Part shown: positions 1 through 7,837 of the stretch, one piece after another
Numbering within the stretch: position 1 is the stretch's first letter
How the letters are laid out: the number at the start of each line of letters is the position of its first letter
Assembly (NCBI GenBank): GCA_024636425.1
Contig: JAGXHB010000058.1
Span: forward strand, 1-8,240
Source of the DNA: Roseobacter sp.
GTDB lineage: Bacteria > Pseudomonadota > Alphaproteobacteria > Rhodobacterales > Rhodobacteraceae
Direction of reading: 5' to 3'
Length of the DNA stretch: 8,240 bases
Made by a program: the position numbers and the translations under genes
Notes under the pieces: model-generated
Told to the model about the DNA's origin: nothing
What the model saw: only the letters and a program-made list of their open reading frames with translations
Databases searched by the model: none

Positions 1-2099
1 ATACCATCCTGGCTGCGGGGGCGTTGGAACGGCCCGTCGCCTTTCAGAACAACGACCGCCCCGGCGTGATGATGGCGGGGGCCGTTCGGGCCTATCTGAA
101 CCGCTGGGGTGTCAGCCCCGGTAAGGCGCTGACGATCTTTGGCAATAATGACGACGCGCATCGCACGGCGCGCGATTTTGCGGCTGCCGGCGTGCGGATC
201 GCCGCTGTCATCGACAGCCGCGCCGAGGTTGGGATCAAGGGGGACTATCCCGTCTATCGCGGTGCGCAGGTCTACAACACTGCAGGCGGCAAGGCGCTCG
301 AGAGCATTTCGATCCGCACCACCAGCGGCATCGAGAAGATCCAGACCGATTGTCTGGCCATATCAGGCGGCTGGAACCCGACGGTGCATCTGACCTGCCA
401 CATGAATGGACGCCCGACATGGAAGCCGGACATTCAGGCGTTTGTTCCCACCGAAGGCGCAATCCCCGGCATGATCGCTGCCGGGGCGTGCAACGGGACG
501 TTTTCGACCCACGGTTGCCTTGCCGACGGGGCGGCGGTCGCCGGCAAGGTGCTGGGAATGCTGGGCCTGAGCTCGCCCGACGGGACAGTGCCACAGGCGG
601 AAGATGCGCCCTACCGTATGGAGCCGCTCTGGGCCGTTGCGGGCAAAGGGCGGGCGTGGCTTGATTTTCAGAACGATGTGAGCGTGAAGGACGTCAAGCA
701 GGCAGCGGTCGAGAACTTCCGCTCGGTCGAGCATATGAAGCGGTATACCACCCAAGGCATGGCGACCGATCAGGGCAAGAACTCCAACGTCGGTGCACTG
801 GCGGTGCTGGCGGATGCCACCGGACGCGGCATCCCCGAGACAGGGACGACGACGTTCAGGCCCCCCTATACGCCGGTCAGCATTGCCGCCATGGGGGCGG
901 GCGCACAGGGTGCAGGCTTTGCGCCGCAGCGGTTCACCACGTCCCATCATGCGAGCGTCGAGATGGGCGCACCAATGATCGAGGCCGGGCTGTGGTATCG
1001 CCCGAGCTATTTCCCCAAGGCAGGTGAAAAGACATGGCGGCAGGCCTGCGATCGCGAAGCGGGCTATGTCCGCAAGGCGGTTGGCGTTTGTGATGTCTCC
1101 ACGCTGGGAAAGATCGACATTCAGGGGCCCGATGCCACAAAGCTGCTGGATCTTGTCTATACCAACGTTTTCTCAACGCTAAAGGTTGGGCGCGTGCGCT
1201 ATGGTCTGATGCTGCGCGAGGATGGCACCGTCATGGACGACGGTACCTGCGCGCGGCTGGGTGAGAGACATTTCGTGATGACCACCACCACGGCAGCGGC
1301 AGGGGCGGTGATGCGGCATCTGGAGTTCATAGCACAATGCCTGCATCCTGAATGGCGCGTTGCCATCGCGTCGGTCACGGAAAACTGGGCGCAGTTCGCG
1401 GTGGCAGGGCCCAAGGCGCGCGCGCTGCTGAACGGCGTACTTGATGCGCAAATAGGGGACGACGCCTGGCCGTTCATGGCCTGTGGAGAGGTGTCGGTCA
1501 TGGGGGTCTCGGGGCGGCTTTTCCGGATCTCGTTTTCGGGGGAGCATGCTTATGAGATCGCCGTGCCCGCGCGCTATGGCGAAAGCCTGTTTCGCGAACT
1601 GGTCGCACGCGCGCAGGGTCTGGGGGGCGGTGCCTACGGCATGGAAGCGCTGAACGTGCTGCGGATCGAGAAAGGGTTCCTGACCCACGCTGAAATTCAC
1701 GGGCGCACGACGGCCTTTGATGTGGGCATGTCCGGAATGATCAGCAGCAAAAAGGGCTGTATCGGCAAGGTGATGGCGGCACGTTCCGGGCTGATGGATC
1801 CTGCGCGCGAACGGCTGGTCGGGATGAAACCTGTGGGTGCCGTAAAGCTGCTGAGCGCCGGTGCGCATATCTTTGAAAGACAGGCAGAGGCCACACGCGA
1901 GAATGATCAGGGCTATGTCACGTCGGTGTGTTTCTCGCCCGAGATCGGGACTTTCGTGGGGCTTGGTTTTGTCAAACGCGGACCGGAGCGCCATGGCGAG
2001 GTGATGCGCGTCGTCGATCACCTGCGCGACCTGGAGGTCGAGGTCGAGATTTGCGCGCCCGTTTTCTATGATCCAGAAGGAGACCGGGCGCGTGGCTGA
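1..2099 (+). CDS. soxA: Sarcosine oxidase alpha subunit, C-terminal ~698 residues (5' end outside window)
   Basis: The reading frame is open from base 3 and enters the window mid-gene. A TTG at 24 is not a real start, because homologous-looking sequence (TILAAGALERP) continues upstream of it. The alpha subunit of heterotetrameric sarcosine oxidase helps oxidise sarcosine in the cytoplasm to glycine, H2O2 and, with tetrahydrofolate, 5,10-methylene-THF. Visible parts, in fragment numbering: the end of the nucleotide-binding oxidoreductase half with the ISGGWNP motif (~120) and a CNGTFSTHGC segment (~163); a linker with DFQNDVSVKDV (~221) and RSVEHMKRYTTQGMATDQGK; then, after GTTTFRPPYTP (~280), a GcvT-like folate-binding domain to the end, including GMEALNVLRIEKGF. 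The family is about 1000 residues long, so ~300 N-terminal residues, including the first dinucleotide-binding motif, should lie upstream, probably after soxB and soxD. The frame is intact with no internal stop. Dimethylglycine dehydrogenase-like proteins share the GcvT domain, but the N-terminal half and the following soxG favour soxA. Confidence 0.95.
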   Translation, partial: TILAAGALERPVAFQNNDRPGVMMAGAVRAYLNRWGVSPGKALTIFGNNDDAHRTARDFAAAGVRIAAVIDSRAEVGIKGDYPVYRGAQVYNTAGGKALESISIRTTSGIEKIQTDCLAISGGWNPTVHLTCHMNGRPTWKPDIQAFVPTEGAIPGMIAAGACNGTFSTHGCLADGAAVAGKVLGMLGLSSPDGTVPQAEDAPYRMEPLWAVAGKGRAWLDFQNDVSVKDVKQAAVENFRSVEHMKRYTTQGMATDQGKNSNVGALAVLADATGRGIPETGTTTFRPPYTPVSIAAMGAGAQGAGFAPQRFTTSHHASVEMGAPMIEAGLWYRPSYFPKAGEKTWRQACDREAGYVRKAVGVCDVSTLGKIDIQGPDATKLLDLVYTNVFSTLKVGRVRYGLMLREDGTVMDDGTCARLGERHFVMTTTTAAAGAVMRHLEFIAQCLHPEWRVAIASVTENWAQFAVAGPKARALLNGVLDAQIGDDAWPFMACGEVSVMGVSGRLFRISFSGEHAYEIAVPARYGESLFRELVARAQGLGGGAYGMEALNVLRIEKGFLTHAEIHGRTTAFDVGMSGMISSKKGCIGKVMAARSGLMDPARERLVGMKPVGAVKLLSAGAHIFERQAEATRENDQGYVTSVCFSPEIGTFVGLGFVKRGPERHGEVMRVVDHLRDLEVEVEICAPVFYDPEGDRARG
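2075..2083 (+). promoter_or_regulatory. Ribosome binding site that fixes the soxG start
   Basis: AGAAGGAGA lies inside the soxA coding end, 8 bases before the GTG at 2092. An in-frame ATG at 2068 lies upstream of this motif and has no comparable site, so GTG 2092 is the better soxG start. Confidence 0.75.
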
Positions 2100-2652
2100 A
2101 CTGAAAGCAAGAACACCCTGTGGCGACAGCCTTCCGATCAGTTTGGGCGGTGTGACCCTGTCGGAGATTGATCCGGGGCATCTGACCCTGCTCACGCTGC
2201 TGGGGGATGCGGCGGATCTGGACACGGCGTTGCAGGCTGCCCATGGCGTGACCTTTCCCAAGCCGAACAGGATGCAGAGCAAAGGGGGGGCAAAATGCGT
2301 CTGGTTCGGGCGCAATCAGGCGCTGCTGATGGGACCGGCGGCGCAGGAGGATGTTGCGCGGTATGCGGCTTTGGTCGATCAATCCGATGGCTGGTGCACC
2401 CTGACGCTCAACGGGGCCGGGGCTGCGGATGTGCTGGCGCGGCTGGTGCCTGTTGACCTGCGGGCTGACAGGTTCAAGCGCGGCCACAGCCTGCGCACGC
2501 AGCTGGGTCACATGAACGCGTCGATCACAAGAACCGGAACAGAGGGGTTCATGATCCTTGTTTTCCGCTCCATGGCATCTACGTTTGTGCATGAATTGGA
2601 ACGGGCGATGCGTGGTGTTGCGTGCCGCAGCAGCCTTGCCTCCCGCGCCTGA
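2092..2652 (+). CDS. soxG: Sarcosine oxidase gamma subunit
   Basis: This 186-residue protein begins MAELKARTPCGDSLPISLGG when read from the GTG at 2092. That opening resembles SoxG proteins, and the start is supported by a strong AGAAGGAGA site 8 bases upstream. The gamma subunit is a small, non-cofactor-binding, GcvT-like partner in the alpha-beta-gamma-delta sarcosine oxidase complex, which acts in the cytoplasm. Typical features are the central CVWFGRNQALLMGP segment, a WCTLTLNGAGAADVLARLVPVDL stretch resembling the folate-domain fold, and the GHMNASITRTG-FMILVFRSMA ending. The gene overlaps the soxA stop by 8 bases, which indicates translational coupling and fixed subunit stoichiometry. 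An alternative start at ATG 2068 would add eight residues but places the start before the ribosome binding site. SoxG is poorly conserved, so the call rests on sequence feel plus the position directly after soxA. Confidence 0.9.
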   Translation: MAELKARTPCGDSLPISLGGVTLSEIDPGHLTLLTLLGDAADLDTALQAAHGVTFPKPNRMQSKGGAKCVWFGRNQALLMGPAAQEDVARYAALVDQSDGWCTLTLNGAGAADVLARLVPVDLRADRFKRGHSLRTQLGHMNASITRTGTEGFMILVFRSMASTFVHELERAMRGVACRSSLASRA

Positions 2653-2672
2653 GAACAGTTGAGGAAAAAGTT

Positions 2673-2984
2673 ATGATGAAAATGGTATCAATGGTTTTGG
2701 CCGGCAGCATGATGGCCGTCGCGTCCCCGTCGTTCGCCCAAAGCTCTGCCGAAGCGGATTGCACCTATCAGGCGGATGTGGTCGAGGCCGTGCGCCAGGC
2801 GCGCATCGACAGTGTCGCGGAGCGCGAGGTGCCCGAGGCGATAGAGGCCAGCGCACCGACCTGGCCCGATAAATACGACGCGGCGATCCCGCTGATTGCC
2901 CCTTGGGTCTATGAAATGAAAATGCGCGAGGTCAGAGAGAATAATCTTGCTGCTGCCTGGAAAGAGATGTGTCTGTCCCGGTAA
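2673..2984 (+). CDS. Small exported two-cysteine protein of unknown function
   Basis: This 103-residue protein starts MMKMVSMVLAG at ATG 2673, with GAGGA (2661-2665) 7 bases upstream. ATG 2676 is an equally possible start one codon later, and the longer open frame from 2622 would begin inside soxG and lacks a matching site. Residues 1-22 look like a Sec signal peptide (one Lys, hydrophobic core, SFA|QSS cleavage near residue 22), so the mature protein should be periplasmic, ~81 residues. It has only two mature cysteines, C30 (ADC) and C100 (EMC), close to the two ends, which would suit one disulfide clasping a short helical domain. The middle is rich in charged residues, with a TWPDKYDAAIPLIAPWVYEMKM segment and four aromatics. 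I do not recognise the family and assign no function. It begins 20 bases after soxG and may be cotranscribed with the sox genes, although nothing in it suggests a role in sarcosine use. Confidence 0.75.
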   Translation: MMKMVSMVLAGSMMAVASPSFAQSSAEADCTYQADVVEAVRQARIDSVAEREVPEAIEASAPTWPDKYDAAIPLIAPWVYEMKMREVRENNLAAAWKEMCLSR

Positions 2985-3013
2985 CGAGCGCCAGGACATC
3001 GCGGGAGGTGCAA

Positions 3014-3048
3014 GGGGGCGCTGCCCCCATTGCCCCGTTCGGGGCAAT
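3014..3048 (+). repeat. Tandem double hairpin, probable dispersed intergenic repeat unit
   Basis: Two perfect inverted repeats lie side by side. GGGGGC (3014-3019) and GCCCCC (3023-3028) form a 6-bp stem with a 3-base loop. ATTGCCCC (3029-3036) and GGGGCAAT (3041-3048) form an 8-bp stem with loop GTTC. A further CCCCC at 3050-3054 could pair with the first G run and enclose everything. The downstream CCCCCGGAGTTTAT and AAAATGAAG words resemble, from memory, a recurrent intergenic element of Rhodobacterales genomes. There is no T-run after the hairpins, so this is not a classical intrinsic terminator. It could still stop transcription in a Rho-assisted way or protect the upstream mRNA's 3' end. 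Confidence 0.6.
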
Positions 3049-3100
3049 TCCCCCGGAGTTTATCCGGCAAAATGAAGATGTGTGCCTGTGCTTTGAGTCA

Positions 3101-3130
3101 TGGACTTTGGGCCAGGCCATAAAATATACA
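3101..3130 (+). promoter_or_regulatory. Weak candidate sigma-70 promoter for dnaG
   Basis: TGGACT (3101-3106) and TATACA (3125-3130) are 18 bases apart; each matches its consensus at four of six positions. The -10-like word lies in an AT-rich patch (AAAATATACA) that stands out in GC-rich DNA. Initiation would fall at about 3137, the dnaG ATG itself. A GAGTC (GANTC, CcrM target) lies just upstream at 3095-3099. No operator is evident. The call is by eye only. Confidence 0.35.
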
Positions 3131-3136
3131 TAGGGC

Positions 3137-5110
3137 ATGAGCCTACCTCCCGGATTTTTGGATGAATTGCGCAGCCGTTCCAGCCTGTCACAGGTGGTGG
3201 GGCGCAAGGTCATGTGGGACCAGCGCAAATCCAATCAGGGCAAGGGGGACATGTGGGCACCCTGTCCGTTTCATCAGGAAAAGTCAGCGAGCTTTCACGT
3301 CGATGACCGCAAGGGATTCTATTACTGCTTTGGCTGCCACGCCAAGGGTGACGCGATTTCCTTTGTCCGCGAGACCGAGAACGTAAGTTTCATGGAAGCG
3401 GTGGAGATACTTGCACGCGAGGCCGGGATGCCGGTGCCCAAACAAGACCCGCGTGCGCAGGAAAAAGCCGACAAGCGCAGCTTGCTGGCCGAAGTAATGG
3501 AGCAGGCGGTGCAGTTCTTCCGGCTCCAGTTGCAGACTGCCGCTGCCGGCGATGCGCGGGCTTATCTGGCGCGGCGCGGTTTGAGTGCAGAGGCGCTTGA
3601 GCGGTGGGAGATCGGATTTGCTGCCGACCAGTGGCAGGGTCTGTGGGATCACCTCAAGGCAAAGGGTGTCGCGGATGAGTTGATCTTCGGGGCAGGGCTG
3701 GCCAAACCGTCGACCAAGGGCGGGCGGCCCTATGATACGTTCCGGGGGCGGATCATGTACCCGATCCGGGATGCGCGGGGACGTGCCATCGCTTTTGGCG
3801 GGCGCGCGATGGACCCGAATGACAATGCCAAATACCTCAACTCTCCCGAGACGGAGCTGTTTGACAAAGGACGCAGTCTTTACAACGTGAAGGACGCGCG
3901 CACTGCAGCGGGGCAAGGCCAACCGCTGATCGTGGCCGAAGGATACATGGACGTTATCGCGCTGTCCGAGGCCGGGTTTGGCGCATCCGTCGCGCCCTTG
4001 GGCACGGCGATCACCGAAAGCCAGTTGCAGATGCTGTGGCGGATCGCGCCTGAGCCGATCATCACGCTGGACGGCGATGCGGCGGGCCAGCGTGCCGCGC
4101 TGCGCCTGATTGATCTGGCGCTGCCCTTGCTTGAGGCGGGGCAGTCGCTGCGGTTCGCCGTCATGCCCGATGGTCAGGATCCGGACGATCTGTTGCGGGC
4201 GCATGGCGCACCGGCCCTGCAAAAGCTGTTGGACAACGCAATGCCGATGGTGCGGCTTTTGTGGCAGCGCGAGACCGATGGCAGGGTGTTCGACAGCCCC
4301 GAACGCAAGGCGGCGCTGGACAAGGCGCTGCGTGAAAAGATCATGCTGATCAAAGATCCGTCAATCCGCAGCCATTATGGTCAGGAAATCAAGGATCTGC
4401 GGTATCAGCTTTTCCGACCTCAGCAGGCTAAGAGGGCATTCACACCCGCCAATCGAGGTTTCGGGCAGGGGAAATGGACGGCGGCACCGCAAGGGCCTTC
4501 GCCCAGTGCAAAATCATCGATCCTTGTGACAGCGGCGGGGTTGGGCGCGACGGAGCATCTGCGCGAGGCGGTGGTTCTGTGCGCGCTGCTGGGGTGTCCG
4601 CAACTGGTTGAAGAATTCGAAAGCGGCTTGATCGCGATGCAATGTCAGGATCCCGATCACGCCCGTATCCGTGATCTGATGCTGCGCCATTTGCACGAAA
4701 GCCCGCAGGCGTTGCGGGAAAAGATTTACAACGTACTGGGGGAGCAGACCCTTGAAAATATGCTCTCACAACGCCACGTTGCGATTACACCCTGTGTGCG
4801 CAATCCGGGAAATGTCGACCTGACGCGCATGACCGTCGCGGAGGAGATGGCGAAGCTGGAAGCGACGCGCGGTCTGGATGCCGAAATCGCCGACGCGGTC
4901 GAAGACGTATCGGGGCTGGCCGACGAGGGGCTGACCTGGCGGCTGAGCGAAGCGGCGAAAAATGCCGAGCGCGCACAGCGCAGCGGACAGGAAGACACGG
5001 CCGAATACGATATCGGCGACAATGGGGCCCACATCAGCCGGGACGAACGCAGCGCGCTTGATGCACTGATCGGATCGATCCGGGGGACCAGTTCAAAGGA
5101 TAAGAAATGA
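3137..5110 (+). CDS. dnaG: DNA primase
   Basis: This 657-residue protein makes the RNA primers for DNA replication, working with the DnaB helicase at the fork. The zinc-binding CHC2 domain is at the N-terminus, with C43, H46, C64 and C67 as ligands (CPFH ... CFGC). The RNA-polymerase-like catalytic core follows: FGGRAMD (G221-R223) and the basic AKYLNSPET loop, then the TOPRIM motifs EGYMDV (E268) and DGD (D312, D314), which bind the catalytic metals. The region after ~430 is less conserved, with a proline/serine-rich linker and a helical C-terminal domain (~465-625) that should bind DnaB. Length is slightly above the E. coli enzyme (581). The start is chosen because MSLPPGFLDELR is the usual opening in Rhodobacterales. 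There is no good ribosome binding site, only AGGG ending one base before the ATG. rpoD follows after 137 bases, the conserved dnaG-rpoD pairing, but no rpsU precedes it. Confidence 0.98.
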   Translation: MSLPPGFLDELRSRSSLSQVVGRKVMWDQRKSNQGKGDMWAPCPFHQEKSASFHVDDRKGFYYCFGCHAKGDAISFVRETENVSFMEAVEILAREAGMPVPKQDPRAQEKADKRSLLAEVMEQAVQFFRLQLQTAAAGDARAYLARRGLSAEALERWEIGFAADQWQGLWDHLKAKGVADELIFGAGLAKPSTKGGRPYDTFRGRIMYPIRDARGRAIAFGGRAMDPNDNAKYLNSPETELFDKGRSLYNVKDARTAAGQGQPLIVAEGYMDVIALSEAGFGASVAPLGTAITESQLQMLWRIAPEPIITLDGDAAGQRAALRLIDLALPLLEAGQSLRFAVMPDGQDPDDLLRAHGAPALQKLLDNAMPMVRLLWQRETDGRVFDSPERKAALDKALREKIMLIKDPSIRSHYGQEIKDLRYQLFRPQQAKRAFTPANRGFGQGKWTAAPQGPSPSAKSSILVTAAGLGATEHLREAVVLCALLGCPQLVEEFESGLIAMQCQDPDHARIRDLMLRHLHESPQALREKIYNVLGEQTLENMLSQRHVAITPCVRNPGNVDLTRMTVAEEMAKLEATRGLDAEIADAVEDVSGLADEGLTWRLSEAAKNAERAQRSGQEDTAEYDIGDNGAHISRDERSALDALIGSIRGTSSKDKK

Positions 5111-5111
5111 A

Positions 5112-5134
5112 CCCGGCGTGGCTTTTTCGCCGGG
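5112..5134 (+). terminator. Intercistronic hairpin directly after dnaG
   Basis: CCCGGCG (5112-5118) and CGCCGGG (5128-5134) form a perfect 7-bp stem with a 9-base, T-rich loop. It begins one base after the dnaG stop codon. The tail is ATATTTAACT rather than a clean T-run, so termination is likely partial at most. In E. coli an element between dnaG and its neighbours sets relative transcript levels; this hairpin could act as an attenuator or as an mRNA processing or stability element between primase and sigma factor. Confidence 0.5.
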
Positions 5135-5166
5135 ATATTTAACTAAATAGAGGGTAACGGGTTTTA

Positions 5167-5219
5167 GAATCACCCAGAACCCCGCATGATTCGGAAAAGC
5201 CGAATCACTTTGCTGATTC
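5167..5219. promoter_or_regulatory. Cluster of four GANTC (CcrM-type) motifs before rpoD
   Basis: GANTC words occur at 5167-5171 (GAATC), 5188-5192 (GATTC), 5202-5206 (GAATC) and 5215-5219 (GATTC). By manual scan the whole window has about eleven such sites and none in the first 3 kb, so four in 53 bases is a marked cluster. In alphaproteobacteria CcrM methylates the adenine of GANTC, and GcrA reads this methylation at sigma-70 promoters. Three of the four sites are also part of the repeated TGATTCG words, so RNA structure or an operator could explain them instead. Confidence 0.5.
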
Positions 5220-5220
5220 G
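5187..5220 (+). promoter_or_regulatory. Two mutually exclusive hairpins (or operator) in the rpoD leader
   Basis: TGATTCGG (5187-5194) pairs with CCGAATCA (5200-5207) in an 8-bp stem with a 5-base loop. The same CGAATCA arm (5201-5207) can instead pair with TGATTCG at 5214-5220 in a 7-bp stem with a 6-base loop. The two hairpins share the middle arm, so only one can form at a time. The structure ends 12 bases before the GGAGGA ribosome binding site of rpoD. As DNA, the first inverted repeat also looks like a dimeric regulator's operator. There is no direct evidence that the region is transcribed as a leader beyond its place between two same-strand genes. Confidence 0.45.
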
Positions 5221-5232
5221 CGCCCATTCGCT

Positions 5233-5238
5233 GGAGGA
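5233..5238 (+). promoter_or_regulatory. rpoD ribosome binding site
   Basis: GGAGGA lies 9 bases before the ATG at 5248. This is a strong site, in clear contrast to the poor one ahead of dnaG, and suits the much higher demand for sigma factor than for primase. Confidence 0.8.
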
Positions 5239-5247
5239 ACTTCATTC

Positions 5248-7227
<1,980 letters not shown>

Positions 7228-7246
7228 GCCAACGACGATCCCGACC

Positions 7247-7271
7247 GAAGCGGCCCCTTGTGGGCCGCTTC
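7247..7271 (+). terminator. Strong stem-loop after rpoD, probable terminator
   Basis: GAAGCGGCCC (7247-7256) and GGGCCGCTTC (7262-7271) form a perfect 10-bp stem with loop CTTGT, 20 bases after the rpoD stop. The following ACGCATCTGTGTC is not a T-run, as is common in GC-rich alphaproteobacteria. The stem, the position and the promoter-like sequence that follows all suggest that the dnaG-rpoD transcript ends here. Confidence 0.7.
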
Positions 7272-7295
7272 ACGCATCTGTGTCAGGTCTTGCTT

Positions 7296-7323
7296 TTGCT
7301 CGGGCAGGGAAACGCTCTAACAT
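7296..7323 (+). promoter_or_regulatory. Candidate promoter for the tandem exported-protein genes
   Basis: TTGCTC (7296-7301) and TAACAT (7318-7323) are 16 bases apart, between the rpoD terminator and the next ribosome binding site, and an AT-rich CATTTAAAAAAG follows. The -35 word matches consensus at only three of six positions and the -10 at four. The call leans mainly on position. Confidence 0.35.
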
Positions 7324-7361
7324 TTAAAAAAGCATTCCAATCTGAGACACGGAGGCATCCC

Positions 7362-7790
7362 ATGCCCAACCACGCCAAGATGACCGCCGTAGCGCTTGTG
7401 ATGACGATCATCGCAGCGCCCGCCTATGCGTTTCGGCCGCATATCCCGCTGGATGTTCGCGCCGGTGAATCGCCGACCTCCTATGAGGTGTTCGAACAGC
7501 GCGGCGCAGGTCCGACGCATATCTGGTGTGTGGCCGCCGACCATGCGCGCCGGAATCTCGACGCCGCCTCGGCTCAGCGGATCTATATCTTCAAGCCCTT
7601 GGGGGCGAGCCAGACCGAGCCCGGCCGTCAATCGGTCGGCTTCACCCTTTCACCCGCCGAGGCGGGACTGGATCAGGGGCAGGCAGGCTCGGGCCCGATC
7701 CTCAGCTTCACCAGCATCCGCCAGATCGGTGCCAGCCTCAATCTGACGCATGCGCTGCAATATTGCACCGACCATATCGACGTGCCGTGA
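7362..7790 (+). CDS. Exported two-cysteine protein of unknown function, copy 1 of a tandem pair
   Basis: This 142-residue protein starts MPNHAKMTAVALVM at ATG 7362, with GGAGG (7351-7355) 6 bases upstream. A longer open frame from 7260 would begin in the rpoD terminator and is not credible. Residues 1-23 form a signal peptide ending AYA|FRP, so the protein should be periplasmic. The mature part has FEVFE-like YEVFEQRGAGP (41-51), the core motif IWCVAADHARRNL with C56, RIYIFKP (73-79), VGFTLSP (92-98) and a C-terminal HALQYC with C135. The two cysteines are probably disulfide-bonded. I recall similar unnamed proteins (WCAAA..A ... LYV..G ... FTL.P ... C) in Rhodobacterales, but no function is known to me. 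The gene is preceded by the rpoD terminator and followed 47 bases later by a paralogue, suggesting a two-gene unit. Confidence 0.85.
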   Translation: MPNHAKMTAVALVMTIIAAPAYAFRPHIPLDVRAGESPTSYEVFEQRGAGPTHIWCVAADHARRNLDAASAQRIYIFKPLGASQTEPGRQSVGFTLSPAEAGLDQGQAGSGPILSFTSIRQIGASLNLTHALQYCTDHIDVP

Positions 7791-7837
7791 CAATTGTCCG
7801 TGCTGCGTCGCACATGACGCCACAGAAAGGTTTTTCG

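Noticed and set aside
1179..2315. 378-codon open frame on the minus strand opposite soxA and soxG
   Set aside because: It runs antisense to two conserved genes, and its low-complexity Arg/His/Pro-rich translation is typical of a shadow frame.
2622..2672. N-terminal extension of the small exported protein into soxG
   Set aside because: It would bury the signal peptide internally and lacks a ribosome binding site; GAGGA correctly spaced before 2673 explains the start.
3284..4222. 312-codon open frame on the minus strand opposite dnaG
   Set aside because: It is antisense to the conserved zinc and TOPRIM domains, and its product is rich in Arg, Gln and Pro with no recognisable family.
5138..5145. 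TTTAACTA as a CtrA half-site (TTAACCAT-like)
   Set aside because: Only partial agreement with a short degenerate motif, with no second half-site at the proper spacing.
5136..5170. Possible rpoD promoter in the AT-rich stretch, with TAGAAT at 5165-5170 as the -10 word
   Set aside because: The -10 word matches five of six, but no acceptable -35 word lies 16-18 bases upstream, so it is not listed as a promoter.
7260..7361. N-terminal extension of the first tandem exported protein into the rpoD terminator
   Set aside because: The extension begins inside a perfect 10-bp hairpin and displaces the signal peptide; GGAGG before ATG 7362 is clearly better.
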